From NCBI GenBank assembly GCA_947253885.1, contig CAMYAO010000010.1, forward strand, positions 5,914 through 69,913: a stretch of 64,000 bases of DNA, in the 5' to 3' direction. Source of the DNA: an uncultured Clostridium sp. Lineage in GTDB: Bacteria; Bacillota; Clostridia; Lachnospirales; Lachnospiraceae. Of the stretch, positions 44,876-54,331 are shown piece by piece (the first letter of the stretch is position 1; every line of letters begins with the position of its first letter). The translations under genes and the position numbers were made by a program. The notes under the pieces were generated by a model that did no database searches, was not told the DNA's origin, and saw nothing but the letters and a program-made list of their open reading frames with translations.

Positions 44876-46015
44876 ATGGGGCTATATTTTACAGAGGAAC
44901 AGTTAGATGTTCAAAATCTTGTTCGTGAATTTGCAGAAAAAGCAGTGGCACCAAAGGCAGCTGAAATGGATAAGAATGAGAAAATGGATTCCACTATTCT
45001 GAGCCAGATGGCGGAAATCGGATTAATGGGAATCGGTATTCCGGAAGAATTTGGCGGCTTGAACATGGGAATGATGGAGAAAGCAATTACAGTAGAGGAG
45101 CTGGCCAGAAAAGATGCTGCTACAGCAGAGATTATCTCAGTTCACAATATGGCTTATACTCCAATCATTAAATACGGATCTCCCGAGATTAAAGAAAAAT
45201 ATTTAACAATGGCGGCAGAGGGGAAAATTGCGGCATTTGCACTGACCGAACCAAGCGCAGGTTCTGATGCGGCTGCAATTAAAACGAAAGCCGTAAAAAA
45301 AGGTGATGAATACATTTTAAATGGAAGCAAATGCTTTATTTCCAATATGGGACCGACAGAAGGGGATTTTGTAACAGTATTGGCGATTACAGATCCGGAT
45401 GCAGGTCCTAAGGGATTTTCCGCATTTGTGGTAGATCGTGATACAAAAGGCTTTATTGTTGGAAAACGAGAGGAAAAGATGGGTATCCGAGCAGCGGATA
45501 TCAGTGAATTGATTTTTGACGATTGTCATATTCCGAAAGAAAATTTGTTAGGTGAAGAAGGCAAGGGACTTAGATATTTCCTGGAAGCTCTGGATGGCGG
45601 TCGTATCGGAATGGCTGCACAGGCTCTTGGAATTGCTGAGGAGGCATTGGACTTATCGATTGAATATATGAAAGAAAGAATTCAATTCGGTAAGCCGATT
45701 GCAAAGCAGCAAGGTTTACAGTGGTATTTAGCGGATATGGCAACAAAGGTAGAAGCGGCAAGAGCATTAATTCACGAAGCGGCATCTGATTATGATAACG
45801 GTTTGAATGTATCGAAAATTGCAGCAATTGCAAAATATTATGCATCTGAAATTGCAGTACAGGTAACAGACCGTGCATTACAGATTTATAGTGGTTATGG
45901 CTATATGCGAGACTATCCGATCGAAAGAATGTATCGTGATGCAAGAATTATTCCGATCTATGAAGGTACTTCTGAAATTCAGAAGGTAATCATTGCCCGG
46001 GAATTGTTAAAATAA
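44876..46015 (+). CDS. Acyl-CoA dehydrogenase 2
   Basis: 379 residues, full-length. Signatures are AFALTEPSAGSDAAA, QFGKPIAKQQ, MGIRAADISELIFDD and IYEGTSEIQK with the catalytic Glu. It follows the CoA-transferase by 17 bases and ends the operon before a terminator. It is clearly a different enzyme from dehydrogenase 1; the pair may handle acryloyl-CoA and methacrylyl-CoA from uracil and thymine, or one may be a general butyryl-CoA dehydrogenase. No EtfAB accompanies it. Confidence 0.88.
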   Translation: MGLYFTEEQLDVQNLVREFAEKAVAPKAAEMDKNEKMDSTILSQMAEIGLMGIGIPEEFGGLNMGMMEKAITVEELARKDAATAEIISVHNMAYTPIIKYGSPEIKEKYLTMAAEGKIAAFALTEPSAGSDAAAIKTKAVKKGDEYILNGSKCFISNMGPTEGDFVTVLAITDPDAGPKGFSAFVVDRDTKGFIVGKREEKMGIRAADISELIFDDCHIPKENLLGEEGKGLRYFLEALDGGRIGMAAQALGIAEEALDLSIEYMKERIQFGKPIAKQQGLQWYLADMATKVEAARALIHEAASDYDNGLNVSKIAAIAKYYASEIAVQVTDRALQIYSGYGYMRDYPIERMYRDARIIPIYEGTSEIQKVIIARELLK

Positions 46016-46027
46016 AAAAGAAGTCAG

Positions 46028-46060
46028 AAACATCCTGCCAATTTGGCAGGATGTTTTATT
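46028..46060 (+). terminator. Intrinsic terminator ending the pyrimidine operon
   Basis: AAACATCCTGCCA/TGGCAGGATGTTTT arms (46028-46040/46044-46057) form a long stem with a 3-base loop. Confidence 0.9.
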
Positions 46061-46102
46061 CTATGGTAAACTTTATGTCATAAAATAAAGGAGCGGCAGT
46101 AT

Positions 46103-46777
46103 ATGAATATCTATGTAGTGGTGGAAAAGGGGAATGAAAGTAATTGCTATGTATTGGTAGAGCAGGAGCATGCCCTGATTATTGATCCGAATGTTTTTTC
46201 CGAAATAGAGGAGATTATCGATCACCAGCAGATTACGGTGGATAAAATTCTGCTTACGCATGAGCATGTAGACCATATTTTGGGATTGGAAGTGATAAGA
46301 GAACGCTACCGGACAAAAGTGTATGCTTCACAATCCTGCAGTGACGGAATTACAGATGATAAAAAGAACATATCAAGATACTACAGTCAATGGGTTTATG
46401 CAAGACAAGGAGAGATGCCTAAGGAACCGGTAAAACCTTTTTGCTGCAGAGAAGCGGAAGTCAGGTTTTCAGATCAACTGTCATTTGAGTGGAACCGGCA
46501 TACCGTTCGTATGGAGCATCTTCCGGGACATTCAGATGGAAGTACACTTATTTTTGTGGATGAAGAGTATTTGTTTTCCGGAGATTATTTTTTAAAGCAG
46601 AAGGACGGGAGTTTTGCAAAAGATGCAAGGCGTTTAAAAGCGGCCTATGAAAAGACGGCATTTCCGCGTTTAAGAAAGATACCGATCGGAACGCATATCT
46701 ATCCCGGTCATGGATGTGATTACAGACTCAGTAAAACGGATCGTGAACAGTTTGATCAAATATTTCAAAGATTATAA
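46103..46777 (+). CDS. Metallo-beta-lactamase-fold hydrolase (glyoxalase II-like)
   Basis: 224 residues. The metal motif THEHVDHILG (HxHxDH) is near 53-60, with later ligands in GHSDGST, SGDYFL and YPGHG. Glyoxalase-II-like proteins hydrolyse thioesters; many small MBL proteins remain unassigned. It has its own ribosome site and follows a terminator, so it is probably separate from the pyrimidine operon. Confidence 0.85.
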   Translation: MNIYVVVEKGNESNCYVLVEQEHALIIDPNVFSEIEEIIDHQQITVDKILLTHEHVDHILGLEVIRERYRTKVYASQSCSDGITDDKKNISRYYSQWVYARQGEMPKEPVKPFCCREAEVRFSDQLSFEWNRHTVRMEHLPGHSDGSTLIFVDEEYLFSGDYFLKQKDGSFAKDARRLKAAYEKTAFPRLRKIPIGTHIYPGHGCDYRLSKTDREQFDQIFQRL

Positions 46778-46834
46778 TATTCAATCTAAAAACAGAAATA
46801 GTTATTTTTTATGGTAAAATGATAGAAAAACCTA

Positions 46835-46864
46835 TTTTCAATTATAGAATATTTTTTTTATAAT
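46835..46864 (+). promoter_or_regulatory. Promoter-like element for metY
   Basis: TTTTCA (46835-46840), 18 bases, then TATAAT (46859-46864), 48 bases before the metY ATG. The -10 is a perfect match; the -35 is moderate. Confidence 0.4.
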
Positions 46865-46911
46865 AGAGATATATTGTACAGAAGTTTATATCAACATAGG
46901 AGAAAAATATT

Positions 46912-48183
46912 ATGAGAATTGAAACACAGTGTATTCATGAAGGTTGGAAGCCGGAAAATTCACAGCCACGTCAGTTGCCGATTTATCAAAGCACTACTTT
47001 TAAATATGACAGCAGCGAAGCTATGGGAAAGCTATTTGATCTCGAAGCAGAGGGCTATTTTTATACAAGACTGCAAAATCCTACGAATGATGCGGTTGCG
47101 GCAAAAATCTGCAGTTTGGAAGGCGGAGTAGCGGCAATGCTGACTTCTTCCGGACAGGCGGCAAATTTTTATGCCATATTTAATCTCTGCAGTGCGGGAG
47201 ATCACTTTATCTCCTCTTCTTCTATCTATGGAGGTACTTATAATCTGTTCGGTGTTACTTTGAAAAAACTGGGAATTGAGTGTACGTTTGTAGATCAGGA
47301 TTTGTCTCTTGAAGAATTGGAATCTTATGTGAAACCGAATACAAAGTGTATTTTTGGAGAAACAATTACAAATCCGACGGTACATATTTTTGATTTTGAA
47401 AAGTTCTCCAAATTAGCACATAAGCATGGAATTCCTCTGATTGTGGATAATACATTTGCAACACCGATCAATTGCAGACCGTTTGAATGGGGAGCGGATA
47501 TTGTGACACATTCTACAACCAAATATATGGACGGACATGGAGTCAGTGTAGGAGGGGCAATTGTGGACAGCGGCAAGTTTGACTGGATGGCAAATGCGGA
47601 GAAGTTTCCGGGGCTAACAACGCCGGATGACTCATATCACGGTCTGACGTATGCAAAGGATTTCGGGGTATCCGCGTATATCGTCAAAGCAACGGCACAG
47701 CTTATGAGGGATTTGGGGTCTATACAATCTCCTCAAAATGCCTTTTATGTAAATCTCGGTCTTGAGACGCTGCATTTGAGAATGGAGCGTCATTGCGAGA
47801 ATGCACGAAAGATTGCGGCATATTTAGAAGGACATGAAAAGGTGGCATGGGTCAGCTATCCGGATCTGGAAAGCAGCAGTAGTCATGCACTGGCAGAAAA
47901 ATATCTGCCGAACGGCAGTTGCGGAGTGTTGGCATTCGGTGTGAAAGGGGATCGTGCGACTGCCGTGAAGTTTATGGACACTTTAAAAGTGATCTCTATT
48001 GTAACACATGTTGCCGACAGCAAGACCTGTCTGCTGCATCCTGCAAGTCACACACATCGCCAGTTGACAGATGAGCAGCTGCGAGAAGCGGGAGTAGCAC
48101 CGGATCTGATCCGTCTTTCTGTAGGCATTGAAAATGTGGATGATTTAATAGAAGATCTTGAACAGGGACTGTCACAAATTTAA
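46912..48183 (+). CDS. metY: O-acetylhomoserine sulfhydrylase (MetY-type PLP enzyme)
   Basis: 423 residues, Cys/Met-metabolism PLP family. The PLP Lys lies in THSTTKYMDGHG, with FGETITNPTVHIFDFEKFS and IVDNTFATPINCRP upstream, and HPASHTHRQLTDEQL and RLSVGIENVDDLIEDL at the C-terminus, as in O-acetylhomoserine sulfhydrylases. It joins sulfide to O-acetylhomoserine to make homocysteine, so sulfide from the AsrABC system could be assimilated here. Confidence 0.9.
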   Translation: MRIETQCIHEGWKPENSQPRQLPIYQSTTFKYDSSEAMGKLFDLEAEGYFYTRLQNPTNDAVAAKICSLEGGVAAMLTSSGQAANFYAIFNLCSAGDHFISSSSIYGGTYNLFGVTLKKLGIECTFVDQDLSLEELESYVKPNTKCIFGETITNPTVHIFDFEKFSKLAHKHGIPLIVDNTFATPINCRPFEWGADIVTHSTTKYMDGHGVSVGGAIVDSGKFDWMANAEKFPGLTTPDDSYHGLTYAKDFGVSAYIVKATAQLMRDLGSIQSPQNAFYVNLGLETLHLRMERHCENARKIAAYLEGHEKVAWVSYPDLESSSSHALAEKYLPNGSCGVLAFGVKGDRATAVKFMDTLKVISIVTHVADSKTCLLHPASHTHRQLTDEQLREAGVAPDLIRLSVGIENVDDLIEDLEQGLSQI

Positions 48184-48196
48184 AGAGGGTTTTGGA

Positions 48197-48251
48197 TGTA
48201 TCTCAGAAATCGAAACAAGCAATTGTTTTGGATATTTGAGATACATTTTTT
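48197..48251 (+). terminator. Intrinsic terminator after metY
   Basis: TGTATCTCA/TGAGATACA (48197-48205/48237-48245) with an inner extension, then TTTTTT. Confidence 0.85.
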
Positions 48252-48275
48252 ATTAAAGAAAGTCATAATGAAGAT

Positions 48276-49019
48276 ATGAAGTATGTAATCAAAACAGCGA
48301 ACAAGGAAATCGTAGGATATCAGATTTTACCTAAAATGGATCGGGATACTTATCCGATCATTCTCATCAGTCATGGACTGGGAGGTGCATTAGACAGCAG
48401 TCTTCCGTATGCACGGGCATTTGCGGGGTTTGGAATTGCCTCATATATTTTTGATTTCTGTAACTGTAATAAGAGAAGCAGCGGAAATCCGGAGGATATG
48501 TCTATTATGACTGAGGTGGAGGATTTGGAAACTGTCTTAGAAACAGTAAAAAAATGGGGATTTGTAGATTTGAAACAGATTTATCTTTGCGGAAGAAGTC
48601 AAGGCGGGGTAGTGTCTGCCATTGTCGGAGCAAGGCATAAAGAGGAAGTGGCAGGATTGATACTGCTCTATCCGGCATTTGTGATTATGGATCAGATTCA
48701 TGAATTATTTTCTTCTATAGAAGAAGTTCCACGGATTTATTCTTATCTGGAGGAAACATTGGGGTATGTGTATGCATCGGATATATGGGAGTATGATCCG
48801 TATCGGGAAATCGGCAGATTTTCCAAGCCGGTTCTATTATTGCACGGGACGAAGGATATCCTGGTTCCGATTATTTATTCAGAGCGGGCAAAAGAGGTAT
48901 ACCGTAAGGCGGAGCTGTATCTGATTGAAGGCGGAGAACATGGTTTTTCTGATCAGTATTTTGTGAAGGCAGTAAAATATATAGAAAGGTTTTTAAAGAA
49001 GCAGATAGATGAATTATAA
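48276..49019 (+). CDS. Alpha/beta-hydrolase, esterase/peptidase-like
   Basis: 247 residues. The nucleophile elbow is CGRSQGG (Ser in GxSxG, near 111), an oxyanion segment SHGLGGALDSS lies near 28-38, and the acid and base are probably LHGTKDILVP (Asp) and GGEHGF (His). This is a serine hydrolase of dienelactone/acyl-peptidase type; substrate unknown. It overlaps the following Nudix gene by 11 bases. Confidence 0.85.
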   Translation: MKYVIKTANKEIVGYQILPKMDRDTYPIILISHGLGGALDSSLPYARAFAGFGIASYIFDFCNCNKRSSGNPEDMSIMTEVEDLETVLETVKKWGFVDLKQIYLCGRSQGGVVSAIVGARHKEEVAGLILLYPAFVIMDQIHELFSSIEEVPRIYSYLEETLGYVYASDIWEYDPYREIGRFSKPVLLLHGTKDILVPIIYSERAKEVYRKAELYLIEGGEHGFSDQYFVKAVKYIERFLKKQIDEL

Positions 49020-49536
49020 GAATGTAAAATATTGTACAGATTGCGGGCATTTATTGAAAGAGGTATATCTGGAAGGAGAAGGGATGGTTCCCTATTGTCC
49101 GAGCTGTAAGGAGCATCGCTTTCCGATTTTTAATACAGCAGTCTCTATGATTGTATACAATGAGGATAGCAGCAAGATTTTATTGATCAAGCAATACAAT
49201 CGTCCGCATCATATATTGGTGGCGGGATATGTAAATAAAGGAGAAGATGCGGAGGATGCATTGGCAAGAGAGTTAATGGAAGAAGTGGGGCTCTCTGTAG
49301 TGGAATACCGATTTAACAGAAGTCATTATTTTGCACGTTCTAATACATTGCTATTAAATTTTGTGGTTCGAACAGCAGGAAAGGTGCAGATTACAAAAGA
49401 AGTGGATTCTTTTGAATGGTTCAGTGTGGAAGAGGCGAAGTGTGCCGTTAAAAATCCGAGTCTGGCAAGGGCTTTTTTATTAGGACATTTAACCGGAGAG
49501 TTTTCTTTTCCGAATGAGAACAGAATAGAAAGGTAA
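49009..49536 (+). CDS. Nudix hydrolase with N-terminal zinc ribbon (NudC-like)
   Basis: 175 residues. A zinc ribbon (CTDCGHLL and CPSCKEHRFP) is followed by the Nudix box GYVNKGEDAEDALARELMEE, which fits GX5EX7REUXEEXGU perfectly with the following VGL. The layout resembles a short NudC/NADH-pyrophosphatase without its N-terminal domain. It would hydrolyse a nucleoside-diphosphate-linked compound such as NADH. Confidence 0.88.
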   Translation: MNYKNVKYCTDCGHLLKEVYLEGEGMVPYCPSCKEHRFPIFNTAVSMIVYNEDSSKILLIKQYNRPHHILVAGYVNKGEDAEDALARELMEEVGLSVVEYRFNRSHYFARSNTLLLNFVVRTAGKVQITKEVDSFEWFSVEEAKCAVKNPSLARAFLLGHLTGEFSFPNENRIER

Positions 49537-49701
49537 CTATATGGAAACACAGCAGTTATTTTACGATTCTGAATGTTTGAAAACACCTTTGGATCGGAGA
49601 AACTGAATTACCGTTTAGTTTATTTGAAGTCGTTGATATGGAAGATCAGCTTCCGGTTGCAAGGATAAATGAGTTGTTGAATAAAAATAAATGATTTTAG
49701 T

Positions 49702-51113
49702 ATGCAAAGGACGGGTAAATTAAAAGCCGTTGCAGAAACAGATAAGGCTCGTATAGATGAACTTTTACAGATTGCGGAAATCAACGAACGTGTCCCGGCC
49801 AATCCGCCGGAAACATTCTGGGAAGGTCTACAGGCTATCTGGACGTATGCTTCACTGTTCTCGATCGAAGCGAATCAGTGCTCAACTTCATTGGGAAGAG
49901 TTGACCGGTATCTGTATCCTCTTTATGCTAGGGATATTGCAGAGGGCAGATTGAACGAGCAAAAGGCCTTTGAATTATTTGGATGCTTTATGATTAAGTG
50001 CTGTGAAGTTGTATGGTACGTTACTGAAGCGACTGCAACATATTTTGCCGGTTATATGCCATTTATTAATATGTGCGTAGGCGGTGTTGCAGCTGACGGA
50101 AGTGATGGTACTAATGACCTGACTTATTTGATCATGGATGTTGTTGCTAAGTTCAAAGTGTACCAGCCGACACTGGCATGTAGAATGCACAATACTTCAC
50201 CATATAAGTATGTTAACAAAGTTGTAGACATTATCAGAGCAAGTTTGATATTACCTGCAGAGGAACGCTCATTATTGAAAGAGTATTCAGGGATGTTAAT
50301 CCGACTCCATATAACTCTATTTTTATCGAAGGTTGCATGGAAAAGGGCACAGATGTCATGGATGGTGACGCCGATTTGTACTAAGGACCCGGCTCTATTT
50401 TCGCCGGTTTGTGGACGTATGCGGACAGTATGGCTGCAATCAAAAGAGTTGTTTACGAAGATAAGAAGTTTACTTTGGTGGGAGTGCTTGCGGCAATGGA
50501 TGCTAACTGGGAAGGCTACAGAAACATTCGTAAGACTCTTGCCAATGTACCAAAGTATGGAAATGACAAAGACTATGTTGATTTGATTGCAAAGGAAATT
50601 GTTGATTACACAGAACAGAAGATGAATTCATATCCATCACTGTATGCTCGCCAGATTAATGGTACTTTGTCACAATTATTCAATACTCCTCTGGGCAGTA
50701 TGGTCGGTGCAACACCAGACGGAAGAGAGGTATATGCTCCATTGTCAGACGGAATGATTCCTTCACAGGGATGCGACACCTGCGGTCCGACTGCTATTAT
50801 TAACTCGGCTTCTAAGATTAACTGCGAAGCGATGAGTCTTGGTAGGTCACATAATTTTAAGTATGATCCGAAATTTATTGATATTCCTGAGGGAAGAGAG
50901 TCGGTCATTTCAGTTCTGAAGACTGCTTCATTTGTCGGAAATGCTCAGATGCAGTTCAACTGCATAGACAACAAAGAATTGCTTGCAGCTCAGGCCAATC
51001 CGGAGGAGCACAAGGATCTTATTATTCGTGTCGCAGGATATTCAGCGCATTTCGTTGAACTCTGTAAGGATGTTCAAGACGAAATTATCAGTAGAACGGT
51101 TCTTAATAGTTAA
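49702..51113 (+). pseudogene. Glycyl radical enzyme (PFL-like) remnant
   Basis: Pieces of an enzyme of roughly 800 residues survive in more than one frame. A central segment (NPPETFWEGLQAIW, CSTSLGRVDRYLYP) runs to about 50250. A shifted frame carries YNSIFIEGCMEKGTDVMDGD with a TAA after DADLY (about 50390), and the C-terminal part continues to 51113 with the glycyl-radical motif IIRVAGYSAHF. The N-terminal region is missing, and material between the central and later segments, where the GCVE-type catalytic Cys would lie, is deleted. It resembles the CutC/HypD-type branch. It is non-functional. Confidence 0.82.
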
Positions 51114-51479
51114 TTAATTCAACAGGCATATTTTTATTGCAGGAGATTTATAGCCACTTTGATGAATATAGCAATAACACAATAAAGAGTGAAGGGCTGT
51201 CTGTATTTCCGTATCATTTGGAGACTGAGACTTTTAAATGGTATCGGAACATTCTATATTAAGAAGAGCAGTTTACTATCTGTAATGGAGATGGTAAACT
51301 GCTCTTTTGCTTTTACGATCTAAAGAGAGAAATGCAAAGCTCTTAAAACATGTCATAAATCATGATAAAAGAGCGGGGAGATCAGTTATATAAAATCTTC
51401 TGAATTCTAAATGGATCAGAGTTTTTTCTTGATTATAAAAAAAGAATAAAAAATATTTCGTAAGTATGAAATAGAGTTA
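51114..51479 (+). other. Intergenic stretch with gene debris and a terminator
   Basis: An open stretch (about 51146-51261, reading SHFDEYSNNTIKSEG and ending WYRNILY) has no start and looks like the tail of a lost gene. A second fragment of similar kind precedes the pseudogene (49600-49693). No intact gene is visible; the terminator is listed separately. Confidence 0.4.
51264..51310 (+). terminator. Intrinsic terminator after the glycyl-radical pseudogene
   Basis: AAGAGCAGTTTAC/GTAAACTGCTCTT arms (51264-51276/51294-51306) followed by a short T run. Confidence 0.88.
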
Positions 51480-51508
51480 TTGACACCAAACCACCCCTAT
51501 GCTAAGAT
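51480..51508 (+). promoter_or_regulatory. Sigma-A promoter of the feo operon
   Basis: TTGACA (51480-51485), 17 bases, TAAGAT (51503-51508). The following AAGATAATTATT overlaps the -10 and resembles half of a Fur box, so iron repression is plausible. Confidence 0.65.
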
Positions 51509-51516
51509 AATTATTG

Positions 51517-51660
51517 CGGTAGTTGTATACATCTAATAACTATTGGATTTATATGATTCCCTACCGTATATATATTGACAATATAGAGAGCACATGCGGT
51601 ATCTTGTGTCTGGCAAGCGTATGTGAATAGGTAATGTACCTGCAGATACATTACAGGAGA
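51517..51660 (+). promoter_or_regulatory. Structured feo leader
   Basis: About 150 untranslated bases contain an enclosing CGGTAG/CTACCG helix (51517-51522/51561-51566), a CACATGCG/CGTATGTG hairpin (51591-51598/51618-51625) and a GTAATGTA/TACATTAC hairpin (51631-51638/51647-51654) that ends right at the ribosome site. It could be a metal-responsive leader; no known class was recognised. Confidence 0.45.
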
Positions 51661-51672
51661 AAGAGGGATTAT

Positions 51673-51882
51673 ATGCCGTTAGCATTAGCAGAATTAGGAG
51701 TAGAGTGTACAATCCAGAGAATCGGCGGAAAAGAGGAGACTAAGCGTCATTTAACCAATCTCGGATTTATCGAGGGGAGCATCGTTACAGTAGTGGCTCA
51801 TATTAATGGAAATGTCATTGTAAATGTAAAGGATGCCCGTATTGCAATCGGAAAAGATATGGCAATGAAGATTTTTGTATAA
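51673..51882 (+). CDS. feoA: FeoA-domain protein 1
   Basis: 69 residues, an SH3-like FeoA fold (CTIQRIGGKEETKRHLTNLGFIEGSIVTVV, ARIAIGKDMAMKI). FeoA proteins assist the FeoB ferrous-iron permease. ATG 51673 with GAGGG upstream is chosen over an earlier in-frame start that lies in a leader hairpin. It is the first gene of the feo operon. Confidence 0.9.
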   Translation: MPLALAELGVECTIQRIGGKEETKRHLTNLGFIEGSIVTVVAHINGNVIVNVKDARIAIGKDMAMKIFV

Positions 51883-51914
51883 CTATAACTACTAGTAAGA
51901 AAGGGAAAAAAGGT

Positions 51915-52139
51915 ATGACACTGAAAGAGGCAAAGGTGGGACAGACAGTGAAGGTGTTAAAGCTTCATGGAGAAGGTCCCGTAAAACGTCGTATTATGGA
52001 CATGGGAATTACTAAGGGTGTAGAAGTGTTTATCCGCAAGGTGGCACCACTGGGGGATCCTATGGAAGTGACGGTTCGCGGATACGAACTTTCACTTCGC
52101 AAGGCAGACTGTGAAAAAATCGATGTGGAATTAAACTAA
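51915..52139 (+). CDS. feoA: FeoA-domain protein 2
   Basis: 74 residues, a second FeoA (KEAKVGQTVKVLKLHGEGPVKRRIMDMGITKGVEVFIRKVAP, then VTVRGYELSLRKADCEKI). Two tandem feoA genes before feoB are common in clostridia. It follows the first by 32 bases and precedes feoB by 23 bases. Confidence 0.92.
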   Translation: MTLKEAKVGQTVKVLKLHGEGPVKRRIMDMGITKGVEVFIRKVAPLGDPMEVTVRGYELSLRKADCEKIDVELN

Positions 52140-52162
52140 AAATCAGGGAAAAGGAGTTTTAA

Positions 52163-54331
52163 ATGTCAATTACTATTGCATTAGCAGGAAACCCGAACTG
52201 CGGTAAAACAACTCTATTTAATGCATTGACAGGTTCTAATCAGTATGTTGGTAACTGGCCGGGCGTTACAGTAGAGAAAAAAGAGGGTAAGTTAAAGGGG
52301 CATAAGGATGTGAAGATTGCGGATTTACCGGGAATTTATTCTTTATCTCCATACACTTTGGAAGAGGTTGTAGCACGTAACTATTTAATAGGTGAGAGAC
52401 CGGATGTTATTTTAAATATTATTGATGGTACCAACCTGGAACGTAACTTATATCTTACTACTCAGGTGATTGAGCTGGGAATTCCGGTTGTGCTTGCAGT
52501 CAACATGATGGATGCAGTGGAAAAGACCGGAAGCATTATTAATTTGAGCAAATTATCAGAGGCTACCGGATGTCCGACAGTCGGGATTTCGGCATTGAAA
52601 AACCGCGGAGTTATGGAAGCTGCCGAAAAGGCAATCGAGGTTGCAGAGCACAAGGCGGAAGTTGCCTTGGTGCACAAGTTTGATGAAAAGGTAGAGTCGG
52701 CATTAACTGCTGTGGAAGACAAGTTGCCGGGAGATGTTCCTGCCGCTTCTAAGAGATATTTTGCAGTGAAATTATTAGAAGGAGATAATCGTATTCGGGA
52801 CGACTACCCGTCTCTTCCGGATTGTAGTGCGGATATGGCGGCAATTGAAAAGGAGATGGATGATGATGCCGAGTCTGTTATTGCAAATGAGAGATATAGT
52901 TATATCGCATCTATTATCAGTTCTTGTTATGAAAAGAAGTCACAGCAGAAGCTGACTACTTCCGACAAAATTGACCGGATTGTAACCAACCGTTGGTTGG
53001 CACTTCCGATATTTGCTGGGATTATGTTCCTCGTATACTATATTTCGATTACTAAAGTAGGTACTCCGTTAACGGATTTTGTAAATGACAATATTTTCGC
53101 AGACGGATTTTCCTTCTTCGGTCATCATATTCCAGCTATTCCGGAGGCGGTTCGTGGAGGATTGGAATCCATCGGTACGGCAGATTGGTTAATTGGACTG
53201 ATTGTAGACGCAATTATAGGTGGTGTAGGTGCGGTTCTCGGATTTTTGCCACAGATGTTGGTATTCTTTCTCTTATTAGGATTCTTAGAGGCCTGTGGAT
53301 ATATGGCACGTGTTGCATTTATCTTGGATCGAATCTTCAGAAAGTTTGGTTTGTCCGGAAGATCCTTTATTCCGATTCTGATTGGTACCGGTTGCGGTGT
53401 GCCGGGAGTTATGGCAAGTCGTACAATTGAAAACGACAGAGACCGCAAGATGACAATTATGACCACTACCTTTATTCCTTGCGGAGCAAAGCTGCCGGTT
53501 ATCGCATTGATTGCGGGAGCAATATTCAAGGGAGCTGCATGGGTTGGTCCTAGTGCTTATTTTGTAGGAATTACGGCAATTATTATTTCCGGTATTATGT
53601 TAAAGAAAACAAAGTTGTTTGCAGGGGAGCCGGCACCGTTTGTTATGGAGCTTCCGGCATACCATTGGCCGACTGTCGGAACGGTTCTGCGTTCTATGTG
53701 GGAGCGTGGCTGGTCCTTCGTTAAAAAAGCGGGAACGATTATCTTGTTATCTAGCATTGCTGTATGGTTCTTACAGGGCTTCGGCTGGGAAGCAGGTCAC
53801 TTCGGAATGGTAGAGGACTTGGATAATTCCGTTTTATCTAAGATTGGACATGTAATTGCAGTTATCTTTATTCCGCTTGGCTGGGGACAGTGGAAGATGG
53901 CGGTGGCAAGTGTTACCGGTCTGATTGCAAAAGAAAACGTAATCAGTACCTTCGGTCAGCTGTTCCATTTTGCCGGAGAATTATCAGATAATGGTGATGA
54001 AATCTGGGGTAGAGTAGGTCGGGTAATGACACCGCTTGCCGGATATTCTTTCTTGGTATTCAACCTTCTTTGTGCTCCTTGTTTTGCGGCAATGGGTGCT
54101 ATTAAGAGAGAGATGAATAATATCAGATGGTTTTGGATTGCAATCGGATATCAGTGTATCTTTGCTTATGTAATTGCACTTTGTATATATCGTATTGGTA
54201 TGCTGACACAGGGTCACTTTAGTGTTTGGACCATTATTGCAATCTTGTTGGTTATCTATATGGTTTATCTGTTGGTTCGTAAAGGAAAAGAAGCGGATAA
54301 ACTGGAGTTAAAAGTAAAAACTACAAAATAA
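52163..54331 (+). CDS. feoB: Ferrous iron transporter FeoB
   Basis: 722 residues. The N-terminal G domain has the P-loop GNPNCGKT (9-16), DLPGIYSL and NMMDA motifs, then a helical spacer, then a membrane part with two Gate regions (GTGCGVPGVMASRTIE; CGAKLPVIALIAGA) and a last Gate-like LLCAPCFAAMGAI. Takes up Fe2+ under anaerobic conditions. Length is typical. Confidence 0.96.
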   Translation: MSITIALAGNPNCGKTTLFNALTGSNQYVGNWPGVTVEKKEGKLKGHKDVKIADLPGIYSLSPYTLEEVVARNYLIGERPDVILNIIDGTNLERNLYLTTQVIELGIPVVLAVNMMDAVEKTGSIINLSKLSEATGCPTVGISALKNRGVMEAAEKAIEVAEHKAEVALVHKFDEKVESALTAVEDKLPGDVPAASKRYFAVKLLEGDNRIRDDYPSLPDCSADMAAIEKEMDDDAESVIANERYSYIASIISSCYEKKSQQKLTTSDKIDRIVTNRWLALPIFAGIMFLVYYISITKVGTPLTDFVNDNIFADGFSFFGHHIPAIPEAVRGGLESIGTADWLIGLIVDAIIGGVGAVLGFLPQMLVFFLLLGFLEACGYMARVAFILDRIFRKFGLSGRSFIPILIGTGCGVPGVMASRTIENDRDRKMTIMTTTFIPCGAKLPVIALIAGAIFKGAAWVGPSAYFVGITAIIISGIMLKKTKLFAGEPAPFVMELPAYHWPTVGTVLRSMWERGWSFVKKAGTIILLSSIAVWFLQGFGWEAGHFGMVEDLDNSVLSKIGHVIAVIFIPLGWGQWKMAVASVTGLIAKENVISTFGQLFHFAGELSDNGDEIWGRVGRVMTPLAGYSFLVFNLLCAPCFAAMGAIKREMNNIRWFWIAIGYQCIFAYVIALCIYRIGMLTQGHFSVWTIIAILLVIYMVYLLVRKGKEADKLELKVKTTK

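Noticed and set aside
51505..51570. Purine riboswitch before feoA
   Set aside because: An enclosing helix and TATA-like junction are present, but the conserved loop and junction bases are not, and the gene context is iron uptake.
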